From NCBI GenBank assembly GCA_017521985.1, contig JAFXAZ010000102.1, forward strand, positions 1-64,000: a stretch of DNA of 64,000 bases. The letters are read 5' to 3'. A program made the translations under genes and the position numbers. Each line of letters starts with the position of its first letter. The stretch's first letter is position 1. Source of the DNA: Lachnospiraceae bacterium. GTDB taxonomy: Bacteria > Bacillota > Clostridia > Lachnospirales > Lachnospiraceae. The notes beneath the pieces were generated by a model that made no database searches, was not told the origin of the DNA, and was given only the letters and a program-made list of their open reading frames with translations. Below, piece by piece: positions 51,728 through 59,827 of the stretch.

Positions 51728-52836
51728 TATGCCTTCATATCCTCTTCGCTAAAATAAATTTCCTTGATTGCATCCAAAATTTCTGCTTCTTTTACGGTCT
51801 TATCAATCATGGACTTACCAATTCTTTTCAACAATACAAACTTCACCTTGCCCGCTTCCATTTTCTTGTCTGATTTGGTAAGCTTTAAGATTTCTTCCGG
51901 GTCAATACTATCCACCGTAATAGGAAGATTAAACGGAACAAACATATCTCTGATTTCGTAATATTCTTCCATAGTTATAAGGTCTCTCTTCCAGGATACA
52001 TATGCTGCAGCAACACAACCAAGAGCCACACATTCGCCATGTAAAAGTTCAAAACCTTTTGCTTTTTCGATAGCATGACCAATAGTATGACCAAAGTTTA
52101 AGAGTGCTCTTTCTCCCTGCTCGGTTGGATCTTTTTCCACAACCAGCTTCTTTATAGTGCAGCTAGTCATAATCATTTCTTCCAGAACATTCAGGTCTCT
52201 TTCACAGATTTCATACATGTTAGAGATAAGCCACTCATAAAAACCTGCATCCTTAATAAGACCATGCTTCATGATTTCCGCAAATCCATTATAATACTGT
52301 CTCTCACTAAGTGTATGAAGTGTGCTTAAATTCATATAAACCAGTACCGGCATCTTAAATGCACCGACCATATTCTTGTACCCATCAAAGTCTACTCCTG
52401 TTTTGCCTCCAATGCTGGAATCCGCCTGTGCAAGAAGTGTGGTCGGAATCTGAACATAGTCCACACCACGCAAATATGTAGCTGCAATATACCCTGTGAC
52501 ATCGCCTACAACACCACCACCTACTGCAAGAAGTAAATCCTTGCGATCAAAGCCTTCTTCAATCAATGCTTTATATGCTTCTTTCACCGTATCCAAGGTC
52601 TTGTGCTCTTCCCCGGCTTCAAAGCTAAACAAACATGCTTTTAAACACTTGTCTTGAAGTGCATTCAACAATCCTTCTGCATACAAGGAACGTACATTAG
52701 AATCCGTCACAATCATAACTCGTCTGTTTGCAATGCCAAATTCCTCTAAATCAAGCCATAAATCATCAAAATTCTGGCTGAACACAATATCATAACAAGG
52801 TTTCTTATCTAATAAAATCGGTAATCTCTGTGCCAT
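51727..52836 (-). CDS. aroB: 3-dehydroquinate synthase
   Basis: AroB cyclises DAHP to dehydroquinate in aromatic amino acid synthesis. From the Met at 52836 (TTGGAGG ahead) it is 369 aa with the NAD-binding GGGVVGDVTGYIAATYLRG, QIPTTLLAQADSSIGGKTGVD and metal-site NFGHTIGHAIE. It is isolated from other aro genes and sits between a terminator after sepF and lspA; its ribosome site lies directly after the terminator's T-run. Confidence 0.94.
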   Translation of the reverse strand: MAQRLPILLDKKPCYDIVFSQNFDDLWLDLEEFGIANRRVMIVTDSNVRSLYAEGLLNALQDKCLKACLFSFEAGEEHKTLDTVKEAYKALIEEGFDRKDLLLAVGGGVVGDVTGYIAATYLRGVDYVQIPTTLLAQADSSIGGKTGVDFDGYKNMVGAFKMPVLVYMNLSTLHTLSERQYYNGFAEIMKHGLIKDAGFYEWLISNMYEICERDLNVLEEMIMTSCTIKKLVVEKDPTEQGERALLNFGHTIGHAIEKAKGFELLHGECVALGCVAAAYVSWKRDLITMEEYYEIRDMFVPFNLPITVDSIDPEEILKLTKSDKKMEAGKVKFVLLKRIGKSMIDKTVKEAEILDAIKEIYFSEEDMKA

Positions 52837-52850
52837 ATTTCCTCCAAAAA

Positions 52851-52872
52851 AGGCCTCCCAAAAGGGAAGCCT
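52851..52872 (-). terminator. Terminator between sepF and aroB
   Basis: Nine-bp stem AGGCTTCCC / GGGAGGCCT (one mismatch or G-T) with a TTTT loop and a T-run on the minus strand. It lies directly before the aroB ribosome site. Confidence 0.75.
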
Positions 52873-52893
52873 CAAACTACTTTCCTATTCTCA

Positions 52894-53424
52894 TTAAATG
52901 GTAGATACATCAGAAGCTCCACCGCCGAAGATATCCTGGAAATCTCCGGAAATTTCTACAGACTGTGGCGTGATGATAAAGATATAATTAGATATTTTCT
53001 GTAAATTACCATTAATTGCATAGCAGCTACCGGACGTAAAGTCAATAATACGCTGAGCAATATCTACGTCAAGACCTTCTAAATTCAGTACCACCGCACG
53101 GTTCTGCAAAAGTGTCTCTGTAACTGTTCTGGCTTCATCAATGCTGACAGGCTTAATAACGCATACTTCTAACCCACCGCCCAAATTCATATTGCTGCTA
53201 CGTCTGTTCTTCATAGGAGCAACTTTATTATTGGTGTATCTTCTGGCTGGCTTTGGAGCATCATACTCCTTTTCAGGTTCCGGAGCAATAGTATAAGGTG
53301 CTGAATTGGATGGGGTATCATCAAAATCATCTAAATAACCACTGTTATCTTCATAACTATCCTCAAAATCATCATCTCCACCGCTCATTGACATAAAATT
53401 TACAAATTTATTTAATGCGCTCAT
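52894..53424 (-). CDS. sepF: Cell division protein SepF
   Basis: SepF anchors FtsZ to the membrane and bundles it. The 176-residue protein has a short amphipathic start (MSALNKFVNFMSM), an acidic and Pro-rich linker (about 15-80) and the SepF core with EVCVIKPVSIDEARTV, VVLNLEGLDVDIAQRIIDF and GNLQKISNYIFIITP. AAAGGAG precedes the ATG. The ylmE-sepF pair is the standard division cluster order. Confidence 0.93.
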   Translation of the reverse strand: MSALNKFVNFMSMSGGDDDFEDSYEDNSGYLDDFDDTPSNSAPYTIAPEPEKEYDAPKPARRYTNNKVAPMKNRRSSNMNLGGGLEVCVIKPVSIDEARTVTETLLQNRAVVLNLEGLDVDIAQRIIDFTSGSCYAINGNLQKISNYIFIITPQSVEISGDFQDIFGGGASDVSTI

Positions 53425-53435
53425 AACTATCTCCT

Positions 53436-54125
53436 TTATTTGTATATTCTGTTGCCAAAAATACCTGAACCAACGCGTACATGGGTCGCGCCTTCACTCA
53501 CTGCAACTAAATAATCTCCTGTCATACCCATAGACAGAATATCCATACTTACATTATCTATATTTTTCCTTAAGATGTCAACCGATAATTGTCGCATTTG
53601 CTGAAAATATATACGATTTTCTTCTGAATTTTCTACAAAAGGTGCGATTGCCATAAGACCTTTTACCAAAATCCCCGGAAGTACTGCAATTTTTGCAACA
53701 GCTTCCATTACTTCGCAGGCTTTAAACCCATATTTGGACGCTTCCTCTGCAATATTTACTTCCAGCAAAATCGGCACTATCACATTTTTTTTAACTGCTT
53801 GCCTGCTGATTTCATGGGCAAGCTTTAAAGAATCTACGCTGTGAATAAGAGCCACCTTGTCCACGATATATTTTACTTTATTGGTCTGCAGGTGTCCTAT
53901 CATATGCCAACGAATGTCGGAAGGAAGCTTATCATACTTATCCAACAACTCTTGAACTTTATTTTCTCCAAAATCTCTGCAGCCTGCATCATAAGCCTCC
54001 TTCAGCATTTCTACCGGTTTGGTTTTACTGACTGCAATTAAGGTGCAGGCTTCCCCGTTACGACCGCTTTGCTCACATGCACAAGTGACGGCCTGTTTTA
54101 CTTCTAAATACTGCTCTCTAACCAT
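53436..54125 (-). CDS. ylmE: PLP homeostasis protein YggS/YlmE family
   Basis: A PLP-binding barrel protein that helps control free pyridoxal phosphate. TLIAVSKTKPVEML (29-41) contains the PLP Lys, with FGENKVQELLDKY, WHMIGHLQTNK and MGMTGDYLVAV completing the barrel. 229 aa is normal. AGAGG precedes the ATG. It is 11 bp ahead of sepF, the usual ylmE-ylmF arrangement. Confidence 0.93.
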   Translation of the reverse strand: MVREQYLEVKQAVTCACEQSGRNGEACTLIAVSKTKPVEMLKEAYDAGCRDFGENKVQELLDKYDKLPSDIRWHMIGHLQTNKVKYIVDKVALIHSVDSLKLAHEISRQAVKKNVIVPILLEVNIAEEASKYGFKACEVMEAVAKIAVLPGILVKGLMAIAPFVENSEENRIYFQQMRQLSVDILRKNIDNVSMDILSMGMTGDYLVAVSEGATHVRVGSGIFGNRIYK

Positions 54126-54142
54126 ATGTAACCTCTACATAT

Positions 54143-55528
54143 TTACTCATATATAAAATCATCTTCGCTTACCGCACTGGCATTTAACACAATATAATCA
54201 TATACATTCAGACCATATTGTGTATTGGATTCCACAATCGCATAGGTCTCATTCTGCTGTTTTACGGTAATTTGTTTAAAATCAGCATATCCCTTATTCA
54301 TATTGTAAACGCCGGTAAGTGATGCCTTCTCACTGACAGCATAAGTCTCGGTGGAATTTGTAGTGACCAGTCTGGTACCAAGCGACAAATTGATATCATC
54401 CAAATAATATTTGCCGTCTTTCAGGGAGTATGGCGTGATTTCCAGCTTGCGAATACTTTTCTCACCAGTCTCCATGTAGCTTTCTACATTGATGTAATAC
54501 GCATCTTCTGCTTCTACATAAAGAACATATTCCTCCGGAACAAGGAAAAACTCTTTCTGTGCAATGGCGGAAACAGGAATCTTAAGTCCCGTTTCATCTT
54601 CCATACTGATTTCAATTTCCAAGAAACGGTCTGTTGCAAAATTAATACTGCCACTTTGAAAATCAAGCACTACAACCGTTTCACCCACGATATTTGGTAC
54701 GAGAGATACCGTTCCCCAGATAGAAATATTGTTTTTAAGAAAAGTTACTTCTACGACCTCTTCCTCTAAATATCTTTGTGCAAGCTCTCGGTCTGCTAAC
54801 GGAAAAGCTACAGACCATTTTTCGCTGTTAAAAAGTTTATATACAACATCTCCTGCCGCAACCAAACGATTACCGATCAACTGATTTACTGCATATTTTT
54901 CTTTGTCAAACAATGCACCGGTAACCTCTGTGGCTGTCAGTTCCTCTAAATTATCTGTCCAAAATACCACATTACCGGAATTCTTTGCATAATGATACTT
55001 CACCATGCCATTTAAGGATGAAACACTGTCCAGGCTTTTTAAAAGATTGTTGTTTGCAATTTTTTGTGTTTTATTCTGTAATGTCACATCCAGCTGATAC
55101 AGGCTTCTTAAATCCTGTGAGTTGTATTTTTGAACAAAATTGTCCAAGGTATCTCTAAACTCTTCCTTTTCATTCTTGCTTAATGAGTTTTCGCTCAAAT
55201 TAACGGTCTGTGTATAGTCTAAAATCGCACCGGACTCATCCAATGTATAAACCAGATTTCCAACCCCAATTCTTTCTCTTTCTGCTGCAAAATAACTCAC
55301 ATAGCCGGTAGCCTCGCTCTGAACAAGCTTTTCGTCGCGCAAAATAATCGCTTCAAATCGATTATCCTCCATCAAGGTACCTTCTCTTACTTCATAACCA
55401 ACAATTTGTTCTTTGGAAAAGAAAGAATATACACATACGACCAAATATACTAAAACGGTCAGTAAAATCAAAATTACGATATTAAATTTTGACTGTTTTG
55501 GAAAAACAATCACATTATCCTTGGCCAT
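54143..55528 (-). CDS. HlyD-like periplasmic adaptor-type membrane protein
   Basis: From the Met at 55528 (AGGGAGAG ahead) the 461-residue protein has one N-terminal helix (about 17-37) and a long extracellular part with adaptor features: a lipoyl-like VREGTLMEDNRFEAIILRDE and a beta-barrel C-terminal half. It resembles HlyD/MacA-type membrane-fusion proteins but lacks an adjacent ABC or RND transporter. Position ahead of ylmE-sepF suggests a role near the division site; inference only. Confidence 0.6.
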   Translation of the reverse strand: MAKDNVIVFPKQSKFNIVILILLTVLVYLVVCVYSFFSKEQIVGYEVREGTLMEDNRFEAIILRDEKLVQSEATGYVSYFAAERERIGVGNLVYTLDESGAILDYTQTVNLSENSLSKNEKEEFRDTLDNFVQKYNSQDLRSLYQLDVTLQNKTQKIANNNLLKSLDSVSSLNGMVKYHYAKNSGNVVFWTDNLEELTATEVTGALFDKEKYAVNQLIGNRLVAAGDVVYKLFNSEKWSVAFPLADRELAQRYLEEEVVEVTFLKNNISIWGTVSLVPNIVGETVVVLDFQSGSINFATDRFLEIEISMEDETGLKIPVSAIAQKEFFLVPEEYVLYVEAEDAYYINVESYMETGEKSIRKLEITPYSLKDGKYYLDDINLSLGTRLVTTNSTETYAVSEKASLTGVYNMNKGYADFKQITVKQQNETYAIVESNTQYGLNVYDYIVLNASAVSEDDFIYE

Positions 55529-55556
55529 AATTCTCTCCCTTCTCAAACGCATAAAC

Positions 55557-55590
55557 AATGAAGAATGTGTGATGTCACACATTCTTCATC
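55557..55590 (-). other. Perfect palindromic hairpin between P-loop gene and HlyD-like gene
   Basis: A 15-16-bp perfect inverted repeat (ATGAAGAATGTGTGA / TCACACATTCTTCAT) with a 2-nt centre lies between the two genes. The T-run after it on the minus strand is short (TGTTTATG), so it may be a weak terminator, a processing signal or a protein site. Confidence 0.55.
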
Positions 55591-55602
55591 ATTATACAAT
55601 AT

Positions 55603-56022
55603 TTATACTGCTACTTCAATATTAGATTTAATTGCTTCCGGAACATCATCCGCTTCCATAGAAACGCTGATTGTAAAGTCAACTTTAAACTTTTCACTAA
55701 CTTTTTCAAGCTTCTGAATGGTTTCAGTAATGTCTGCGCCTTCTAAATGAGAGATTTTTAAAAAGCTGTCTAAATACATCTGCTGTAAGTCATGATCCTG
55801 AGAAATAATACCTAAAATAAATCCCAAGAATGCATCTGCATTTTCAATCATGTAATCAGATACGTCGATTAATCTGATTTTGTTATTTAATTCGTACATA
55901 TGCTTTGTACTTTTGTCAAGATAAACGATATTGCCTTCTACTGTTTGAATCTGAGCGTTTACCTTGTCTAATAATACTTTTGTTTTACCTTTGCCTTTCA
56001 CACCTACGATTAACTGAACCAT
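55603..56022 (-). CDS. Small P-loop protein upstream of the SepF cluster, 139 aa
   Basis: A Walker A motif, GVKGKGKTK, lies at residues 7-15. The rest is strand-helix with IVYLDKS, IRLIDVSDYM and MYLDSFLKISHLEG; no clear Walker B or lid is visible. No named family is assigned, but it resembles uncharacterised P-loop proteins found beside ylmE-sepF in Lachnospiraceae (from memory, unverified). GGAGGG precedes the ATG. It heads the operon down to ylyB. Confidence 0.6.
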   Translation of the reverse strand: MVQLIVGVKGKGKTKVLLDKVNAQIQTVEGNIVYLDKSTKHMYELNNKIRLIDVSDYMIENADAFLGFILGIISQDHDLQQMYLDSFLKISHLEGADITETIQKLEKVSEKFKVDFTISVSMEADDVPEAIKSNIEVAV

Positions 56023-56075
56023 ATGTATGCCCTCCTAATAGTGAAATGTTATAACTAATAATATAACTTATTAAT

Positions 56076-56104
56076 ATTATAAAGAAAATATATACAAAAA
56101 TCAA
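56076..56104 (-). promoter_or_regulatory. Promoter for the P-loop/HlyD/ylmE/sepF unit
   Basis: Minus-strand TTGATT and a perfect TATAAT with a 17-bp spacer. Confidence 0.65.
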
Positions 56105-56129
56105 CAACAATTTAAAAAAATTTCAAAAA

Positions 56130-57104
56130 TTATCTGTGAATTTGTTCTAACATTTGCTTCATTTGTATATATAAATCATCTTTGGTATTGCCGTGAAGTA
56201 TAACGGAAATATATGGATTACCGGAAATATCCTTAACATAAAGTGCCAAACAGCTTCCGGCTTCATTTGTGGTACCTGTTTTTCCGCCTAAAATGGTAAC
56301 ATTCTGCGGTGCAACATACAATTGCTTAAAATAAGCATTTGTGGTAGAAACACTGATATTTTTGTTATTACCATATTTGTCTTTATAGGTGGTAGAATAA
56401 GAAGACATATTGATAATCTGAGTAATGGCTTCGTATTTTACTGCTTCCTTAAAAATCAAATATACATCATACACAGTGGTATAATGATCCGTATGATGAA
56501 GTCCATGGGCATTCATGAAATGAGAATTCGTTGCCCCAAGCTTAATCGCTTCTTCATTCATCAGTGTAATAAAATCCTCTACACTGCCTGCAATATTTTC
56601 TGCAATAAGATTTGCCACATCATTGCCCGATTTAATCAACAATAAATGCAGTGCCTGCTCCAAGGTCATGGTATCCCCGGCTTTAATGCCGCAGAGAGCC
56701 GCACCGGGTTCCGTAATATTAACTGCATTGGTAGCTGTTAATACCTGATCCAGTCTTCCGTATTTAATGGCAACCAATGCCGTGAGAAGCTTGGTAATGC
56801 TGGCCGGATAAAGCTTTTCATGCATGTTCTCTGCATAAACAATCTCAGAACCATTTAGATCAAATAGCCCCGCTGCACTCACTTGCTCTATAGCATAGCC
56901 TTCCAGTGCCACATCATTGCCACCCACACACAGATCCTGTGCAAAAGGCTTTGCTTTACCTGCATCGTCATTCAATAATCGAAAGCTGCTGCTGTATGTC
57001 ATACCTGCATAAGGTATCATTACCTCACCGGAGCAACCCGAAAGCAAACTAATGCACAAACTACATATTAAAATTAATGAAATCTTCTTATCGAAATGCT
57101 TCAC
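56130..57104 (-). CDS. D-alanyl-D-alanine carboxypeptidase, lipoprotein-type
   Basis: Trims the terminal D-Ala of peptidoglycan stem peptides. The signal ends in LLSGC with Cys24, so it is probably lipid-anchored, which is less usual for this family. Catalytic motifs: SITK (102-105, Ser102), SGN (159-161) and KTG (275-277). The start is GTG at 57104 with GGAG 12 nt ahead, overlapping the mgsA end by 17 bp. No C-terminal amphipathic anchor is present, matching the lipobox. Confidence 0.85.
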   Translation of the reverse strand: MKHFDKKISLILICSLCISLLSGCSGEVMIPYAGMTYSSSFRLLNDDAGKAKPFAQDLCVGGNDVALEGYAIEQVSAAGLFDLNGSEIVYAENMHEKLYPASITKLLTALVAIKYGRLDQVLTATNAVNITEPGAALCGIKAGDTMTLEQALHLLLIKSGNDVANLIAENIAGSVEDFITLMNEEAIKLGATNSHFMNAHGLHHTDHYTTVYDVYLIFKEAVKYEAITQIINMSSYSTTYKDKYGNNKNISVSTTNAYFKQLYVAPQNVTILGGKTGTTNEAGSCLALYVKDISGNPYISVILHGNTKDDLYIQMKQMLEQIHR

Positions 57105-57483
57105 GCCAATCTAGGTCTCCTCTGTCGATTGCTCTAATCATAATCTCTGCACTGGCCAGATTTGTCGCCAAAGGAATATTGTGTGTATCGCACAAACGCA
57201 CGGCATTATTTACATCCGGCTCATGGCTTTTTGCAGATAATGGGTCTCTTAAGAATATTACAAGGTCAATTTGGTTATGTTCAATCTGCGCACAAATCTG
57301 CTGTTCACCACCAAGGTGGCCGGCTAACAGCTTGTGGACATTCAAATTAGTCACTTCTTCAATTAATCTGCCGGTAGTTCCTGTAGCAAATAATTCATGT
57401 TTAGAAAGTAACGTACGGTAAGCAATGCAGAAATTCTGCATCAATTTCTTTTTGTTGTCGTGGGCAATGAGTGCAATGTTCAT
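57088..57483 (-). CDS. mgsA: Methylglyoxal synthase
   Basis: Converts dihydroxyacetone phosphate to methylglyoxal. The 131-residue protein shows IALIAHDNKKK, ELFATGTTGRLIEE, HLGGEQQICAQI, DLVIFLRDPLSAK-HEPDV and IPLATNLASAE. The catalytic Asp of E. coli (Asp71, in GGDQ) is Glu60 here and the preceding Pro is His. GAGAGG precedes the ATG. It overlaps rodA and dac by 4 and 17 bp, so it lies inside a wall operon. Confidence 0.88.
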   Translation of the reverse strand: MNIALIAHDNKKKLMQNFCIAYRTLLSKHELFATGTTGRLIEEVTNLNVHKLLAGHLGGEQQICAQIEHNQIDLVIFLRDPLSAKSHEPDVNNAVRLCDTHNIPLATNLASAEIMIRAIDRGDLDWREAFR

Positions 57484-58607
57484 AAGAAAACCTCTCCGTT
57501 TTTTCTTTGTTGTAACTTAATATTTAAGACAAATCCAATTGCCATATACAGACACATTACAGACGTAAGACCGTAACTGATAAAAGGCAACGGAAGTCCT
57601 GTGTTTGGTAAAATAAAAGTAGTAACCCCCAGATTAAAGAAAGTCTGGAAGCCAATCCACGCAGCTACGCCGGATGCAATAAGCCGCCCGGCAGTATCCT
57701 TTGCTTTGTATGCTACATATAGACATTCTAACACAATAGAGAACAAAACTGCAATAAGAAAAACACTTCCACGGAAACCTAATTCTTCCCCAATAACTGC
57801 AAATATAAAATCGGTATGGGGTTCCAAAATATATCGACCGTTTTTTACACTGGTTACCTCGTTATTTTTGTATCCTTTACCAAGCAATTGTCCTGATGCA
57901 ATGGCTATAACGGAGTTATTCTGCTGGTAAGCCGTGCTGTCTGCATACTCCTCCGGATCAATAAAAGCCAATATTCGTTCTTTCTGATGGTCTTCTAAAA
58001 GATTTGCCTCCGGTTGTATTGCTAAAAAAACAAATACACACAGCACCGGAACAGCAATGCCTACCACGGTAAGAATATATCTCCAGCTAAGTCCTCCTAC
58101 AAATAAAAGTGTACAAAAAATAGTCACTATAACCAGTGTGGTAGAAAGATCCGGCTGATCCCAAATCAGATATGCAGGAATACCAAAAAGTACACAGCTC
58201 ACCATAAGTGTGGTTAGCTTATTGAGTGTTTTTCTATTTCTCATAATAAACTGTGCAAAGAATAAAATCAATACTATTTTTGCCAATTCTGAAGGTTGAA
58301 ATCGAATAGGTCCTAAATCAATCCATCGTTGGGCACCTCCGGAGGTTTCTCCCAGCGGAGAATAGGCGGTAAGTATCAATAAGCCCAAAATTCCCACATA
58401 CATTACCCAGTAAAATTTAAGTATCCATGCATAATCAAACAATGCGATAACAAGCATAGCAACAAAGCCTGCTGCAATACCAATTATCTGTGTTTTTACA
58501 TAACTTTCATTGGCACTGCCGACTGCCATAACGCTTATTCCGGAAGCCAGTAAGACAAGGATAACCAATCTAAAGTCAAAATCTCTAAGTCTATATTTTT
58601 TAAACAT
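57480..58607 (-). CDS. rodA: Rod shape-determining protein RodA (SEDS glycosyltransferase)
   Basis: RodA polymerises lipid II with PBP2 during elongation. The 375-residue protein has about ten helices, PIRFQPSELAKI in the first third and LPLPFISYGLTSV at the end. The final motif has Leu-Thr where FtsW/RodA more often have Gly-Ser. AAAGGAGG precedes the ATG. It lies between minE and mgsA, in the mre-pbp2-min cluster, which supports the elongation role. Confidence 0.9.
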   Translation of the reverse strand: MFKKYRLRDFDFRLVILVLLASGISVMAVGSANESYVKTQIIGIAAGFVAMLVIALFDYAWILKFYWVMYVGILGLLILTAYSPLGETSGGAQRWIDLGPIRFQPSELAKIVLILFFAQFIMRNRKTLNKLTTLMVSCVLFGIPAYLIWDQPDLSTTLVIVTIFCTLLFVGGLSWRYILTVVGIAVPVLCVFVFLAIQPEANLLEDHQKERILAFIDPEEYADSTAYQQNNSVIAIASGQLLGKGYKNNEVTSVKNGRYILEPHTDFIFAVIGEELGFRGSVFLIAVLFSIVLECLYVAYKAKDTAGRLIASGVAAWIGFQTFFNLGVTTFILPNTGLPLPFISYGLTSVMCLYMAIGFVLNIKLQQRKNGEVFL

Positions 58608-58643
58608 CCTTCTCCTCCTTTCTCCGGGAATAATCCCTGTATC

Positions 58644-58922
58644 TTATTTGTTCATATCCAAAATTGGTATATTTGCATTCAGCACGGGGTTTAGGTTCCC
58701 TTTTTCTCTGGAACCCGTCTTACTAATTTGAATTTCCATGCTGTTTGCATCAATTTTCATGTATTTTGAAATAACCTTTGCGATATCATGCTTAATCATT
58801 TCTAACGTTTCTGCAGAACAATTTACTCTGTCAGAAATAAGTAAAATTTTTAATCGGTCTTTTGCAATTTCCTTTGAGCTCTTACGTTTAAAAATATTTT
58901 TAACCTTTATATTTCTCCACAT
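58644..58922 (-). CDS. minE: Cell division topological specificity factor MinE
   Basis: MinE drives MinD pole-to-pole dynamics and so places the septum. The 92-residue protein has the KEIAKDRLKILLISDRVNCSAET MinD-binding helix in pieces, and a C-terminal dimer domain KVISKYMKIDANSMEIQ. AGGAGG precedes the ATG. It is 10 bp after minD; no minC lies in the window. Confidence 0.9.
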   Translation of the reverse strand: MWRNIKVKNIFKRKSSKEIAKDRLKILLISDRVNCSAETLEMIKHDIAKVISKYMKIDANSMEIQISKTGSREKGNLNPVLNANIPILDMNK

Positions 58923-58931
58923 ATGAGCCTC

Positions 58932-59723
58932 CTACTTCTTGTGGAAAATGCCACTGATTTTTGTCCAAAAAGAAATCTGCCCAAGCTCCATGGTAAGGGG
59001 AACATCTTTGCCGGAAACTCTATCGGAAATATTTTGGTACGCCTTGCCGGCAGGTGTGTTGGTACCTACTAAAGGTTCACCCTGATTGGTAGAAATCACT
59101 ACATTTTCATCATCCGGTACTACCCCTAAAAGCGGAACGGATAAAATATCCATTACGTCAGTAGCACTCATCATATCGCCGCGTTTTACCATATCGTTAC
59201 GCATACGGTTAATAACCAGCTCTATTTTGTCAAATTCTCTTGCTTCCAAAAGACCGATAATACGGTCTGCATCTCTGACAGCAGATACCTCCGGTGTAGT
59301 TACTACTATGGCACGGTCTGCACCTGCCACTGCATTTTGAAAGCCTTGTTCAATGCCCGCCGGACAGTCCAACAGAATAAAGTCAAATATGTCTCTTAAA
59401 TGTCTGATAAGCTTTACCATTTGCTCCGGATTTACACTGGATTTGTCTCTGGTCTGAGCACATGGCATCAAATATAAGCTGGAATGACGCTTGTCACGAA
59501 TAAGCGCTTGCTTAACACGACAGTTACCTTCCACAACATCTACCAGGTTATAAACGATACGGTTTTCCAACCCCATTACCACATCCAGATTGCGAAGTCC
59601 GATATCGGTATCAATCATACACACCTTATATCCCATCTTCGCAAGTCCGGTACCTATATTGGCGCAGGTTGTGGTTTTACCCACGCCTCCTTTACCACTT
59701 GTAATCACTAATACTTCGCTCAT
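58932..59723 (-). CDS. minD: Septum site-determining protein MinD
   Basis: MinD is a membrane-bound ATPase that recruits MinC and responds to MinE. The deviant Walker A KGGVGKTT spans 11-18, CMIDTDIGLRNLD is the switch, and DFILLDCPAGIEQG follows. The last residues (QISFWTKISGIFHKK) form the membrane-targeting helix. 263 aa is normal. GGAGG precedes the ATG. Confidence 0.95.
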   Translation of the reverse strand: MSEVLVITSGKGGVGKTTTCANIGTGLAKMGYKVCMIDTDIGLRNLDVVMGLENRIVYNLVDVVEGNCRVKQALIRDKRHSSLYLMPCAQTRDKSSVNPEQMVKLIRHLRDIFDFILLDCPAGIEQGFQNAVAGADRAIVVTTPEVSAVRDADRIIGLLEAREFDKIELVINRMRNDMVKRGDMMSATDVMDILSVPLLGVVPDDENVVISTNQGEPLVGTNTPAGKAYQNISDRVSGKDVPLTMELGQISFWTKISGIFHKK

Positions 59724-59827
59724 AAGCTCCTCCGATAAAATAAATTGCTTTGTTCCAAGCCTTATCGGTCGTACTTTTTTAATCTGTGGTAATATATTGA
59801 AATCATCGGTTAAGATGATGATTCACA

